64,000 nucleotides of DNA, taken from the NCBI GenBank assembly GCA_029378245.1, contig JARKIF010000033.1, positions 372,001-436,000 of the forward strand, written 5' to 3'. Positions 11,232 to 22,610 of this stretch are shown piece by piece. A program made the position numbers and the translations under genes. The stretch comes from Roridomyces roridus (Eukaryota > Basidiomycota > Agaricomycetes > Agaricales > Mycenaceae). The notes beneath the pieces were generated by a model. It did not search any database, was not told the origin of the DNA, and was given only the letters and a program-made list of their open reading frames with translations. The first letter of the stretch is position 1. Every line of letters begins with the position of its first letter.

Positions 11232-14200
11232 ATGGTTTCGACCAAATCCGCAGTGCTTGCCTCCACTCCCCTCTTCCAACGACACTCGACAGCTCTCCCC
11301 TGGACGGACCGGATTAAGTTGTCCTATGATCGAGCGAGAGCGATTTCCCGACTTTACGGTACGTTCCTGAGCTACTCCGGCTCCAGAGACCGACCAAAAT
11401 TCCCTCAGACCTTGAGATGAACGATGTTCTCACCGTATCGGAGAAGTACTGGGCATTCCAGAGAGACCCCATCCACCTCATGGATGGTGCCGCTGGGACG
11501 CTGCTCACCATCCATTACAACCTCTGTCTCGGCACGATCAGCATGTTTCCAGAAGGCAAAGCCGAGCTCGTCAAGAAGCTTCTTGCATTTGAGATCTCGT
11601 GAGTGACTGTGCATTTTGCTTTAACGTGACCACCAACACGTAGATTCAACTCCAGAGGACAATATTGCTTGACTGAACTGGGCCATGGACTAGATGCCAT
11701 TCATCTCGAGACGACGGCAACTCTGCTTGAGACGGGCGAGTTGGAAATTAATACCCCTACTGAGGCAGCTGCAAAGTTCGTCGTCCTTCATTTTTTTTTT
11801 CCCGCGTGAGATCTCGAGACTCATCACAAGTCCAGGTTCATGCCCCCGACCACGCCGTCTGGAATCCCTTGCGTCGCCGTAGTCTTTGCGCGGCTCATCG
11901 TCAACGGTGTTGATAAAGGGATCAAACCCATCCTGGTACCGCTGCACGACGGCCGTGAGATGTACCCTGGTGTGACATCCAAGTGAGCGCATTTCTTGTT
12001 GCCCTTCTATGGCACATATATATGGCACATATACTGTAAAATAATTATTGGAACTCATTTGGATTGCATGTTCATGTGGTAATCTGGTTTTGGAGCGCAA
12101 CTTCAGGTTGGCAGACATCTGGGTCCCAACATTTTGTACTTTGAGCTGGTCACTGCCTGGATTCCGGTCTCCACGGCCAGGTCTGGTGTGATAATCTAGG
12201 AATGCTGATAGGTGATTTTCCGGCTTGAGCGATCCAGTAGATGTTAATCACAAGATCTTATCAGTTCATCACTATATGACAGTAAATCAATGTGCTTTAC
12301 TCTTCCCAAATACAATGCTGGAGCAGCGTAGATAATACTCTGAGTAGACAAGACGTGCCTTCGCTTCGCTCCGGCAGCATTGAATGAACGCCGGATGGAC
12401 ATTGGAATCTGCTCGATTTTGGACAACCCCAAGACCACTGTCGAGTGGCCAGCATTGAACAAATATACATTTTGGCTAGGTACATCAACAACACCTAAGC
12501 GGTACATGGGGCATTCGTTCTTCCCACTGGATATCTACGGCCAAAAAACTATCAGACTCGGAAAGGGACAGAGAAAAGAAAGACACGTGGACTTACATTC
12601 CTGTTTGAACCCTTGCCGCCTGGATCCCACACGCAGTCACGCCCTACGCTTTACCTTGCATCTTGTGTTGCACTCGCACTGTCTGGTGGTCGGGAGCAGG
12701 AAGGCTCAATCGGGGGACACATTGAGGCTCACACCTTAGAGTTGCTTGAGTTGAATAGGAGGACGCCGGAGCGTACCACGCACGGCTTCAAGGGAGACAC
12801 AGGCTGGTGGAGGCTAGGTACATACCTCCGATCAGGCCGTGTGGCGCGGCGCACAACGGCCAGTTTGGCAAGCGACGCGTCTACTCGAGCCGGGTGAGTT
12901 TACAGTCAACCGAGTGAGGAGAGCGCCACGCGCCATCGCACCCCGAATCTTCCCCACGCCGAGTGTAGCAGAAATGCGAAACTGAGCAGATGATAGCAGG
13001 GAGAGATTCGGCCATTGTGCCGGGACCGTGGGTGAAGACGGCGACGTTGGGGAAGCCAGGCTCGTATGAAAACCGAGGGACACAGCTCAGGCAGAAAGTT
13101 GGGATGTGATGGGGGGTTCGCGAAGGAGCTGGCTTGAAGAGACTTGAGACAAAACCCGATAGATCCATCATACCAGGGAGCCGCGCAATTGATGGATTCC
13201 AGATGGATTTTGAGGCTTGAGCCTTCCCGACGACCAGAATGAATAGCAGGTAGCAGGAAGGGGTGTAAGAGGAAAGTGGGGAACCGACGGCCAGGGGTCC
13301 TCTATGTACGATGCCATGCCGGTGACGCGTCATCTTGCGGCCAATGATGGCTCCACTCCTGCTCCGTGTTATCAGCTGCGATCTGTCCCGACAGCTGTAG
13401 AGTTGGTGATGGCTGTCGCGGGAATGGAAGGGAAGCAGTTCAAAAGCTGTAGAGAGGCTGTAGAAAGGCCCTTCAAAGAGGGAGATGAGCGTAGATGGAA
13501 AGTCCATACGGAGATGGAGCCAAACTGATTGACATTTGGCCAAAGAATCGAGAGCCATTTCGTTAAAGAACGGATAACAGACAGAAGCAATGGATTTACT
13601 ACTCAAATGCCAAACCCATGCAGAGCACAAGCGGAACAAGGCAAAGACACGGAGCATTTTTTCGCAATCCCGGTCTGGATGATAGCCCATCAGTGTCGCA
13701 TGGGTGGCCGCATCCTCGGCAGATCGGCAGTCAATGTCGAGAAATGAAAAGTCTTTCTCTGAAAAGTGTTGAACTCTCTTCAGATGCTCCCCAAAAAGCC
13801 AGCCTCAAGATGCTACCCAAACTACCGAGCCAGGACTGAGTTGGGATCCAGAAGCTGGGCTCCCAGCGGATGTTCCCGCAACAATTATTTTACAGTATAT
13901 CGCCCATAGTTTTGCAGCAAGATATTCGTGGCGCTTCCATTGCCGAGGGAGACATTCTGGGCATTTCAATCCGTGAGTCCAAAGACCATTGGTGCGAGCC
14001 AAATCCATAACCTTGTAGGGTTTGCCATCGACCTCATCATGGGCCGTGTTTCGGCCCCGGCCTCTTTATATCCAGAAGACATTTTGTTCCAGCACGAAAG
14101 CTCCATCCTTGCAGAGCTTCGTGAAATCGTCCGGAGTGCTGGGAGAGCCCACGGCAGGGAGGCTATCGACAGGTTGATTCTCCCCCGATGCCAGGAGCTC

Positions 14201-14521
14201 ATCCGAGCCGTTGGGGATCGTCTCGCCGTGGAAGCAGCGCGTCAACGCAACGTCGACCCGCTCGTGGTGGATCTATACATCGCAAGTGTGGTGAAAGAGG
14301 ATGGCGCGTGGTTTTCCGAGCACGGTGGGATTTCACAGGAGACGCAGAGGAGGATGGAGAGGGAGGCAGTGGAAGCGTTGTATCCGCGACTGCGGAGTTT
14401 GCTGGATAGGCTGGAGATTGCGGAGTATGTGACTGCCCCTATCGTCTCGGACGAACGGTGGAAGAGCTCGTTCGAAGCCAGGAGTCGCACAGACTCGGCG
14501 GTTGTAGAGGCGCGGTTGTGA
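11232..14521 (+). pseudogene. Acyl-CoA oxidase-like protein, copy B (broken by element)
   Basis: Exons 1-4 (11232-11358, 11409-11598, 11656-11777, then up to about 11981) and the last two exons (13918-13972, 14019-14521) align with copies A, C and D. The large central exon, about 520 nt in the others and running from SPRGG to the G-V-N-Q-I-S motif, is absent. A 1.9-kb TIR element occupies its place, from inside intron 4 to inside intron 5. The protein would therefore lack roughly 175 residues of the core fold even if the element were spliced out, so this copy should be inactive. The promoter, start and C-terminal ARL (PTS1-like) are preserved, which suggests recent loss. Exon 4 and the start of intron 4 are identical to copy D over about 190 bp. 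Confidence 0.8.
12008..13908. mobile_element. Non-autonomous TIR element inside acyl-CoA oxidase B
   Basis: The left end reads TATGGCACATATA, followed by a second TATGGCACATATACTGTA at 12021. The right end is the inverse, ending TTACAGTATATCGCCCATA at 13908. The inner parts of the ends (ACTGTAAAATAATT) are perfect inverse repeats. The same terminal sequence bounds the element at 33073-33915. No transposase domain is seen. A minus-strand frame of 269 codons (12881-13690) has no known motif. Flanking target duplications are not evident, consistent with loss of adjacent DNA. Confidence 0.7.
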
Positions 14522-15095
14522 TTTCCAGGTAGCGATCTTCTCGATATATCTATGCAGAGGAACTATAGAGTGCTAGAACCAAATGCCGAGTCGCGAAGCT
14601 GAGTTTGAAAGAACATAGTGGAGAAACCTAAAGCCCGCCAGAAAAGGACTCAACCCGCATGAATTCCCAAAGCTGAGAGACGGTGCCCGTGTGTCAAGTC
14701 GAGTTGAGGTTAAATTTGAGACGGCTTGTAGACCCACAAGATAACGAGCTCACTGAACCCATCACATCGGATTGCCATATATGGTCTGATGGCTTCACCC
14801 GGATCGCATAAACGATCGGAAAATGATGTCAATCACTGTTTTTCCGAGGTGCCGAATTCCGGTCGTCACCACCATCACCTGAATAACGGTGGACGGCCAA
14901 GTTCACCCTCAAGGGGAACCCGGCATTAGCCGTCTGGATTCATTCTCGCCAATCCCGGTGACGTCTCGCTCGGGCATGTGGCGAGACTAGAATAAAGGGT
15001 CGCAATAGTAACAACTTTTTAGTACGGTCCAGTGTTTATATCCCACGGTGCCAACTTCATCTTCCGCAGCATCATCCGAACATCCGGTTTCTTCG
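14522..15095 (+). other. Spacer and promoter relic between copy B and F-box fragment
   Basis: No intact gene. The stretch is homologous to the minus strand of 57619-58031 joined to 56460-56580, for example around GATGTCAATCACTGTTTTTCC. At 14995-15035 it keeps the F-box gene promoter (GGGTCGCAATAGTA, TTTTTAGTACGGTCC), then jumps directly into F-box C-terminal coding sequence. Confidence 0.6.
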
Positions 15096-15578
15096 ATGCC
15101 GCATCTGACTTCGCTGACTGCCGATCCACTCTGTGTTGACGGGACGTACCTGCAACGCGCTGGCCACAGCCTTCAGTCCATTCGGGCTATCGTCCTGCGC
15201 GAGTCAAACGGTAACGGTGCGGCCTTCGGCACTTTACCGGATGTTTGCTCACAATCTCCAGCGCAACCTCTCAAACGGCTCCTACAACATACCAGCATCA
15301 ACCTCACCAACCTTGCTTTCTCCTGTTTCGCAACAGAGATCCCGGACATTCTGTCCTGTCTCCCCGCCTCCGACCGGGACACAATCACTGTATACCTCCA
15401 GAACTACAACTATCTAGTTCCTTGGACAGCCATCGACACCGAGTTGTCGCACGAGCGGTTTCAGCGCTTGCGTAGTTTCGCTGTCCTCGATTTCCGCTCA
15501 CGCACTCTCCTGACGAAGGAGACGAGGCATTGGCTGCCGGAGGCGGATGCGAGGAGGATTCTGGATCTTGGTGTGTGA
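15096..15578 (+). pseudogene. F-box gene, C-terminal fragment (internal deletion)
   Basis: An open frame of 160 codons from ATG 15096 matches the C-terminal half of the gene at 55182-56428, including LQRAGHSLQS, TEIPDILS and the last residues DARRILDLGV. About 700 bp holding the F-box and the first repeats are deleted, so the promoter now lies directly before the C-terminal part. In this fragment the frame across the segment TSSSAASSEHP is intact, whereas the full-length copy on the right has lost one base there. A shortened protein could in principle be made, but without an F-box it could not dock to Skp1. Confidence 0.65.
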
Positions 15579-15715
15579 CGAGTCAATTGTGGGTGGGTTC
15601 GTTTTATTTCCATGTCCGGAGCCTTCATCGCTGTTTCGCAGAATGCACAGCTCTTATCTCTGGATGATTTTCTCCTCGTCATGTAATAGCATCCATCGTT
15701 TGAACGCCCCACCTA

Positions 15716-16105
15716 ATGGGCCCAACAACCCCTGCTAATAGGCAAGGCACCATACATATGTGGTGCCTTGCTAATTAGCAGGGAAAACTTTAAAAGGGCT
15801 ATGGCCGAAGAAAAGGCCAGAGAAATGCTGAAGAAATACTGGACACCAAGTCCACTTGACTTGGTGGTGGACAAGTCCCTTGGTAGCTGGCCGAGGTCCA
15901 ACGGCTTCTCGGCCGCTCATCCAAGGCGATCAAGAATTGATGGGATCAAAAAAGCGCATTTTACATGGCATGACCAGGTCACGCTAGTTGGCAACTGAAT
16001 CACACTGCCGGGTGATTCCATCAATTATTGATGGCATCAACAACAACCGAAGTTGTGGAGAAACCCCTGGGCTATAAGAGCTGTCAGTCAACTTGTACCT
16101 CCAGA
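15716..16105 (+). repeat. Left long TIR with internal hairpin
   Basis: This stretch is repeated in inverse order at 18360-18768; shared blocks include CAAGTCCACTTGACTTGGTG, ATTGATGGGATCAAAAAAG-type sequence and ATTGATGGCATCA. Near the tip, GCAAGGCACCA (15742-15752) and TGGTGCCTTGC (15761-15771) form a further 11-bp palindrome, so each end can fold on itself. Confidence 0.7.
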
Positions 16106-16199
16106 TGTCCCCATCATTTCAAAAAGGCAAGACAATCATGTCCTCTCTCAGTGGTAACTGGTAAGGACGAGTCTGGGTCCAGGGGAGCCCCAAGGCAGG

Positions 16200-16312
16200 T
16201 CTATCAATCTCTGCCTTCTCTAGTTGTATGTGTGTTTCTTTCCCTTCATTCTGATTTTGCTGTGGTCTACAGTTCAACTCCCCTCCCTCCATTCTTTTTT
16301 CTCTGCCAGTGT
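16200..16312 (+). other. tRNA-like Pol III unit (SINE-like), left, inward
   Basis: CTCTAGTTGTATGTG (A-box-like) is followed about 55 bp later by GGTCTACAGTTCAACTCCCC (B-box-like) and then a T6 run. It is weak as a tRNA but aligns with the better unit at 18150-18245. It points into the element. Confidence 0.35.
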
Positions 16313-18149
16313 GAACATCTGTCCCCAATCCTTACATTGATCTATTTTAGCAAAGAAAGATTCCCACTTGCTCATGTGGACCTACATGTGTGGCTAATCA
16401 GACTCTTTTGATGTCGAGTCCTAATTGGGACTACTACTCCAAGTGGCCCAAAAAGGAAGTTTTGCCCAATGCACCCACTGCATGCAACTCTGTACAGCAG
16501 TAAATTTCAGAAGGGACTCTATAGGTGTAATAATGTGATTTGACAGCCTCAAATGCCCATAGGGAAGCAATGGCAAACTGATACATCAGTCTTTGTTGTG
16601 CAGAGGAAGTCCTTGTTATTCCATGACTCCTTGCTCTCCAGTCTTGCTGGAGGACATTCTAACTTACTCATTGGTTGTCCCTGACCCTCTGAGGCCCTTG
16701 TACCTGAAGTCTATGCTACAATATGTGTGAGAGACAGCATGTTTGATTGGAGATCAATTTGGAGTTAGAGGCCCTTTCCCCTTGACAGGATAATCTAAAA
16801 AGAGGATCTAAATTTTGTTTGAGACTCCATAATCATGACTTAGTGCAGTACTCAGGTCAGTGTGATGCATGGATGTTGAAATAACTCAGTTTGACTCCGG
16901 CAGTGATACAGTGCTATCCCTCAGGCTGGGAGTGTCCCTGGGATGCCAGCTTGTATTATCTTGCTGATGTATCCCAGAGGACCCATAATACCATGAGAGA
17001 TCACACTTTGAGTGCTGTAGACTCTTTGAACCAGGGAGATCAACTTGAGAGTGATCAGTGAATTATGGCTCAAGGGGGTGGTCAAATAGGCTGATGGAGG
17101 GCTCAAATGAACTCTCCTAGGTCACAGCATTCAGAATATATATAGCTTTTTATGGGTTGACTCTTTGGTTGTTGAGTTATGAAGATTTGAACACTTCCAT
17201 CATGAACACACCACTGCTCATAAATGCTACTCAGGTTGCTCTCGGGTTCAACCATTCCATATGCAAATCTGGGTCAATCTGCAAAAATGAGCACATATTC
17301 TGAACCAGATTTGCAAGGAGAATCCATTTTTCATATACCCAGAAGCTGAAACTCAAGCTGAGAGCCAGTATCATGGGAATGATCCAAATTTGATCAAGTA
17401 CATATCTCACCTTTCTGATGCATTCATGGTGAGTATTCTGGGTTAAAACTGATATTTGAACTGTAGGATGCTGTTCTACCCTGGACCTATGATTACCTTG
17501 CCCAGAGACAATGGGAAACACCACCAACATGGAATTGGGGATGTTGGATTTAAACATTGCCTTGGTCTGGCAGGTAAGAGTGGTGACCTACTCAAAGGTG
17601 TTAATATGGTGCCAATGTACCTTGTGGACAAAGAGATCAATGCCTGTCATCTGAGAGTGGCCTCATACACCACCATCAGCTTGGAGATCATGGCTTCTGA
17701 AATGCCCTTAGTATACCTCCCAGGGAAGACATAGTGTATCAATGGTGTTTGTATATACTTCCCCTACTCATATGAAGTTCTGAGGTGCAATTGGGACACC
17801 TGGCTTGACATGATATTGTGGTTTCAAAAGAAATCAGCTTGTGTGGCTATTATAGGCAGGCTCAAGCCTCCCTCTGCAACCAATAGCATCCTATACTATG
17901 CCTACCATATCAAGGCAGATATAAGGGCTTCAAATGACCCAGAATCTGACTTGGTGGACAAAGGATGACTGAAAAACCGGAAAGTTTCCTTTCTGGGACT
18001 TGGGAGTAGTGGCCAAGCTGGCACAAACACAGTGGAAAGACACTGATGCTGGGTGTAAATGGGTAGTAGTACCAACTGGAACTCATTAATATGGTAGTAA
18101 GATGTTCAAAAGTAATTGAAAGCAGCTTGTATACAGATTTGGAAGCCAC

Positions 18150-18245
18150 AAAAAAAAAGGGGGCCTTAGGGGATTGATCTTGAGACCTTGGGTAAAAGAG
18201 TAAGATGAGAAACAGGACATGTAACCAATAGACTAGAGCAAGCAC
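18150..18245 (-). other. tRNA-like Pol III unit (SINE-like), right, inward
   Basis: On the minus strand, CTCTAGTCTATTGGTTACATG resembles the A-box and D-arm of tRNA-Glu-type genes. About 50 bp later GGTCTCAAGATCAATCCC resembles a B-box, followed by a T8 terminator run at 18150-18157. It does not fold into a full tRNA, so a tRNA-derived SINE or relic is more likely. Confidence 0.45.
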
Positions 18246-18359
18246 ATCAGAGGGATGATTGGGTATAGTCATGTGTGGCAGAATGCCTCACAGAGCAGCC
18301 TTTATCTAACATCACCCACTGATTGCTCACTGTTCTGGGTTTTGGGAGTGATGGAGGGA

Positions 18360-18768
18360 TGTCCAGGTACAAGTTCATTGACAACTCTGGTAGCCCTTCA
18401 CTCCCTCTACAACTCCGGGTTTTCTGATGGCATCAATAATTGATGTGATTGTCCGGCACCATTATTTAGTTGCCAACTTTGATGACTTTGACTTGCCATG
18501 TAAATCGCGCCTTTTTGATCCCATCAACTATTGATGACCTTTGATGAGTGGCCGAGAAGCCGGTGTACCTCGGCCGGCCACCGCCGGCCACCGCCGGCCA
18601 CCGAGGTACTTGGTCACCACCAAGTCAAGTGGACTTGGTGTCCAGGATTTCTTCAGCATTTCTTCGGTTATTTCTTCAGCCATAGCCATTTTAACAGTTT
18701 CACTGCTAACTAGCAAGGCACCACAGATGTATGGTGCCTTGCCTATTGGCAAGGGTTGTTGGGCCCAT
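18360..18768 (-). repeat. Right long TIR
   Basis: This is the inverse of the left TIR, with its own palindrome GCAAGGCACCA/TGGTGCCTTGC at 18713-18742. A local triplication of GGCCACCGCC-type units near 18580-18600 is not in the left TIR. Confidence 0.7.
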
Positions 18769-18770
18769 TA

Positions 18771-19242
18771 GTGGAACGCCCTTGTATCGTTGTGGGGCTC
18801 TTTCAACATCTGCGCAAGTTCGCCGCGTCGATTGCATCAGAAACGACGACCGATGGCACATGTGTGCCCGATCCGTCGCTTTCAAAAAAACCCGCTTTGA
18901 AAAGGAGTATCATGCTTGGTCCCAAATCGAACCGACCGGGCATTGCCAATTATGCTGACGAATTTTTGGTGTGGACACATCCCCATTGCTACCAAGCGAT
19001 CCTTTTGGGCGGAGCTCTGATTCACTAGTACTGTGTTCGCTTGCTGGAAACATTCGATTTGCCCTACTCCGTTCAACAGCGGACTCATTGCTTCTGATTA
19101 AGATTCTAAATGATTACAGCAGGTAGGACAATATCATTCAATTTAATGAATGAAGCCAAAAGCGACCCCACAAGCCCACCAACAGGGATCAAACTAAATT
19201 GATATTATCAGCACGAGGTCACACCAGGTAGCGGGAAGAAAC
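18771..19242. other. HsbA 3' flank, duplicated
   Basis: No gene is supported. The whole stretch matches the minus strand of 54540-54910, for example CTTTCAACATCTGCGCAAGTT and TGCTTCTGATTAAGATT. It includes TTGGTCCCAAATCGAACC (18916-18933), similar to a tRNA 3' end or primer-binding site. Confidence 0.55.
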
Positions 19243-19836
19243 TCACATTGCGCCAACCAACGCCAGAACTCCCGGGACGATTCCGTTTAGCCCTGTGAGC
19301 AGACCGCTGAGAGCGCCATCCACAGGTGCGAGCACGCCGTCGAGGCCGAGTTGCGGGATGAGTTTGTTGAGCGCGGTGTTGACGTCCTGGAAGAAAGTGA
19401 GTCTACGTTCATGAAGGACAAGGAGTTACTCACATCGAGAACATTCTGGATAAGCTTCGCGAGGTCGGCGTCGGCAGCACCCATGTCGCCGGGGGTCAGA
19501 GAAGCCAGGGACTCCGTCGCAGTATTCAAATCCTCCACGAGGGACTCGATGAGCGGAGCAACCGCACCCGCCTGGCCTTCGGGACCCATTGACGAAGCGA
19601 TGCTCTCTGAAAGATATTTTAGCATTGAAAAACTGGGAATCAAATAGGTTCAACTCACCGAGCCCGGGAGTGAGAGCGACGACAGCCTCCTGCAGCACTT
19701 GGAAGACCTCAAAGATGGTGAGAGGGACAACGGAGGCGTTGGGCACAGTGTCGCGGACGGCGAGGTCGGCGGGGAGAGGTTTGGCGCCGGCGAAGAGGCT
19801 GAGGGAGAGGCAGAAGAAGGCAGTTGGGAAGATCAT
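19243..19836 (-). CDS. HsbA-like small secreted protein, copy 2 (intact)
   Basis: Three exons (19836-19659, 19606-19434, 19386-19243) sum to 495 nt, giving 164 residues. The N-terminus MIFPTAFFCLSLSLFAGA is a signal peptide, followed by a short Pro/Asp/Arg segment. The rest is predicted all-helical, with repeats such as EDLNTATESLASL and LAPVDGALSGLLTGL and the C-terminal block IVPGVLALVGAM. There are no cysteines outside the signal peptide and no GPI signal. The pattern resembles fungal hydrophobic-surface-binding proteins (HsbA), which coat hydrophobic surfaces and recruit hydrolases; that assignment is inferred by pattern only. Copy 1 (1578-2196) and a fragment (54335-54435) are relatives. 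The promoter carries CTTTTATACCTCG about 60 bp before the start, conserved in copy 1. Confidence 0.7.
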
Positions 19837-20821
19837 TGTGAGGGAGGAAGGTGAGTAGGAGGTGAGCTCGATGAAGAACTCTGTCGAGTTGAGATACCTT
19901 TTATACCTCGACTTGTGATCGTCTCGGGTGGCTCGGGCGTGGAGCGTTCGACGTCGATTTCTCCACTCGATTCGCTGGTGGAGTGTTCAACCCGCCGGCC
20001 CCACCCACACACGAACGCTAGGAGAGGAAAAGTATTCCTCATAGTGCTCCGACTTTGATGTTCGCCGTACAGCAACGAAGTGTACCCGCACAGGTTCAAG
20101 AATCGACGTCGTATCAGCGTTCAGTCGAACTTGAGCACAGGTGTGTGCCGCCTCCCGGGAGTGACTCCACTCGTGATTCCAAACGTGAAAACACACCCCT
20201 TTGGGATCTCCACAATTGATCCGTGGGATGAAAGCTGATCCGGAGCTCCGGAACCAATGATCGCCTGCGACCTACAACCTAAAGCCAGCTAAAGCCGCGC
20301 GCTGCATTTCCGTGATTTAGCTTCATTTACCCTCGAAAACCAGCGAAATTCCGAAGCGAAAGGGCTTCGACTCCACACCCCTTTAGCTTCCCACGGTTCA
20401 TTTGTGTTCCGCGCAATGTTGATCCAGGAGTTCGTGACGCACAACCCCTCTTCAATCGCTCTTGGCCTTCACGAAGTGTTTCATGGGTCCATCCATGCGA
20501 ATGACTGGCCGGGCCGAGCAACAAGCATTCAATTTGCAAAGTGCTGCAAATTGAAAATGTGTGGAAAAAAACACGCGGTACACAGCTAATGGCCGCACCC
20601 GAGTCGAGCGGGTGCCTTCCCTAATAATTCGATAAAGCTGGTAAGGCCGGCAAGCGGCAGGGCTCGCTACCGGGCACTCTTTCTCATGAGGAAGTTCAAA
20701 CTTGGGACACAATTAAGATAGCATTCAAAGAAAGTAAGATACGGCGAAAGAGGCGAGTACTAAACTGTATTAAAGTAGGAAATGAATTTGTCCGATGCAT
20801 ACAACGACCGTTGACAACTTT
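19837..20821. other. HsbA promoter and spacer, no gene
   Basis: Bases 19840-20280 match the promoter of HsbA copy 1. GCACCCG and CGGGTGC at 20594-20614 form a perfect 7-bp hairpin; I considered it as a Helitron end, but no CTRR tetramer follows at the right distance. Short frames elsewhere have no recognisable features. Confidence 0.45.
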
Positions 20822-22170
20822 TTAGTTACTACGCTTCTTGGACTTCTTGCTCGGGCTCGCCTTGGCCCCGAAGTTATCAAAGGCGGTATCGAGCGCCTCA
20901 TCACGGGGACGCTTGGCCGGGGAGGGCACAGAACGTTCCTCGGGCGACGCAACAACCCACGGCTCGCCGTTCCCGTAGTCGAGAATTTTGACCTTGTCAG
21001 CGAGAACGTGATAGATCTGTATATGTGAGTGAACAAGCGCGGAAAAAGACTAGCAATATTCATACCTTTTTGCCCTGGTCCTTTATGACATACGTGACAA
21101 GTTCAACAATCACTAGCACCAATGTACCCTCCGTGAACTTGTTGCGGAGCTCGTGCGGTGCGATCAAACTCCCGTCGATATCCTTGTACTCGCGTTGAGG
21201 AGCGACAACCTTGTTGGTGGCCTTCCATATCTTGGAGCTGGCATCCCGAATTTCGGGAAAAACTGTGGCGGGGTACTTGTCGCCCACGGTGCGCTCTTAA
21301 GAATGTTAATACGGTAGACACAACTAAACAAATTCAATCACGCACCCATCCATATCAACGTCGCCCTCAGCATCGGCCACGGAATCCTTCGGTGGCTCCT
21401 CGTCAGTAGGGCTAGGAGCCCTAGTGATACGCCTGCGAGAGCGTGGAGTTGCAGGGGTGGAAGCCGCAGAGGCGGGAAGCTGATGATGTGATGAGACCCG
21501 AAGGAAAGAGCGAACAAAAGAAGTTTCACCTCGAAGGTGGGGTGGAGCTTCAGCACGATGGTGATATCGTCTTCGCCATCCTCCCCAGGTTTGACATTGA
21601 CCGATTCAAAGGCGTTGAAGACCTGTGAGTGAAAGCGTAAGTTACATTAAGCACCAAGAGAAGGTCGCCCACCTGTCCGTTTTTTTCTTCTTCTACTAGA
21701 TCCGCGTTGCGGACGCTATCGCATGCAAAGGCGGCGTTGCGGAACGCCTTGCAGAGATCAGCCGGCGCCCCAGTGGGTCGGCGTAAGCCGAAACTCATCC
21801 GGTTGCCTTTCATGGCATTGAAGTCGTCCAAGGGCTGGGACTTGGTGAGCATACGTGAAAGCCGATCCAAATGAGTACTCACAAGTTTGAAAGAGGGAGG
21901 CAGTTGCTTGGGGAGTGCACTAAGGTGAGTACCGTCGGCCTCGGATCCAACCTCAGCAATGAGCGTGGCTCTGAAGGGTGTCTTGTCGAGTTTTTTGAAG
22001 CGCACATTGCCCTTTTGGTCGGGGTCAGCGGCGGTGAAAATCTTGCCACAGGCGTGCTTGGCCAAGCTGGCATTGCCGGAGTCGTTGAGCTCGTCGAGCC
22101 AGATGTCGTAGGGGGTCTTGTTTTGCTGATTGTCGATGATTGTAGTACGACGGGTACGGAAAGAGGGCAT
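20822..22170 (-). CDS. Unknown protein with OB-fold (SSB/RPA-like) C-terminal part
   Basis: Six exons (22170-21883, 21840-21673, 21622-21530, 21479-21342, 21293-21066, 21016-20822) sum to 1110 nt, or 369 residues; splice sites are GT-AG with 42-50 bp introns. I recognise no named family. The segment GTLVLVIVELVTYVIKDQG followed by YHVLADKVKILDYG resembles the last strands of a single-stranded-DNA-binding OB fold. The C-terminus is basic (SPSKKSKKRSN, nuclear-signal-like), and a Ser/Thr/Pro-rich linker (exon 4) precedes the OB part. It is co-oriented with and 440 bp downstream of the Helitron helicase frame. Plant and animal Helitrons often carry RPA-like genes, so it may be Helitron cargo. 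A host gene captured by or merely next to the element is the alternative. Confidence 0.5.
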
Positions 22171-22610
22171 GGTTAAAGTTGAGTGGGGAAGAACAATATC
22201 AAGTTGCTGATGAGGAAGCACGCATTGTTGGGTGGTTTTTATGCGTACCGACCCGTGTCCACGACGTCATCCTTCCGCAAGGGCGTATGACGAGTACAAG
22301 GTGGGGAGGGTGGAGGTTGGGGGGGTGGGGTGGGACCTGGCGAGCATACTAGTGCCAAGTGTGCAGGGGTCCCCCATTGGGATAGGTGGGGCCGATGGCT
22401 CCACGTAAAGAGACGGAGAGGTAAGGGATGGAGGCTAGAGAGAATTGTAGGCTTGTAGCCGTCGGGTCGCAACTTGCAAGAGTCTCTTGCTCGGTTTTCG
22501 GAGCTGAGCAAAGTCGCATCCCTCGGGGTCGAGGGGCAACTCCTCCAGCCCATTTCTGCACCGCGTAGAAGTCGAGCGCGTCGCATCGGTGCCTTAGTGA
22601 AGCTCCACAT
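22171..22610. other. Spacer between OB-fold gene and Helitron helicase
   Basis: No gene. It contains a G-rich run (22318-22335) and the likely promoter of the OB-fold gene. Confidence 0.4.

Larger units (their letters stand above)
15716..18768. mobile_element. TA-flanked 3.05-kb element with about 400-bp TIRs
   Basis: The ends are ATGGGCCCAACAACCC and its inverse, each flanked by TA (15714-15715, 18769-18770). Terminal repeats extend inwards for roughly 390-410 bp with interruptions. The core is almost free of CpG, in contrast to the surrounding genes. Frames of up to 120 codons show no transposase. Length (3053 bp), TA flanks and ATG...CAT ends are close to those of the element at 60075-63125 (3051 bp), although the TIR sequences differ. 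It sits between the F-box fragment and the HsbA-like gene. Confidence 0.75.

Noticed and set aside
12881..13690. Minus-strand frame of 269 codons inside the element in oxidase B
   Set aside because: No transposase or other domain motif; Cys/Ser/Pro-rich composition as expected for a random long frame.
20594..20614. Perfect hairpin GCACCCG/CGGGTGC as Helitron 3' end
   Set aside because: No CTRR tetramer follows within about 12 bases on the minus strand.
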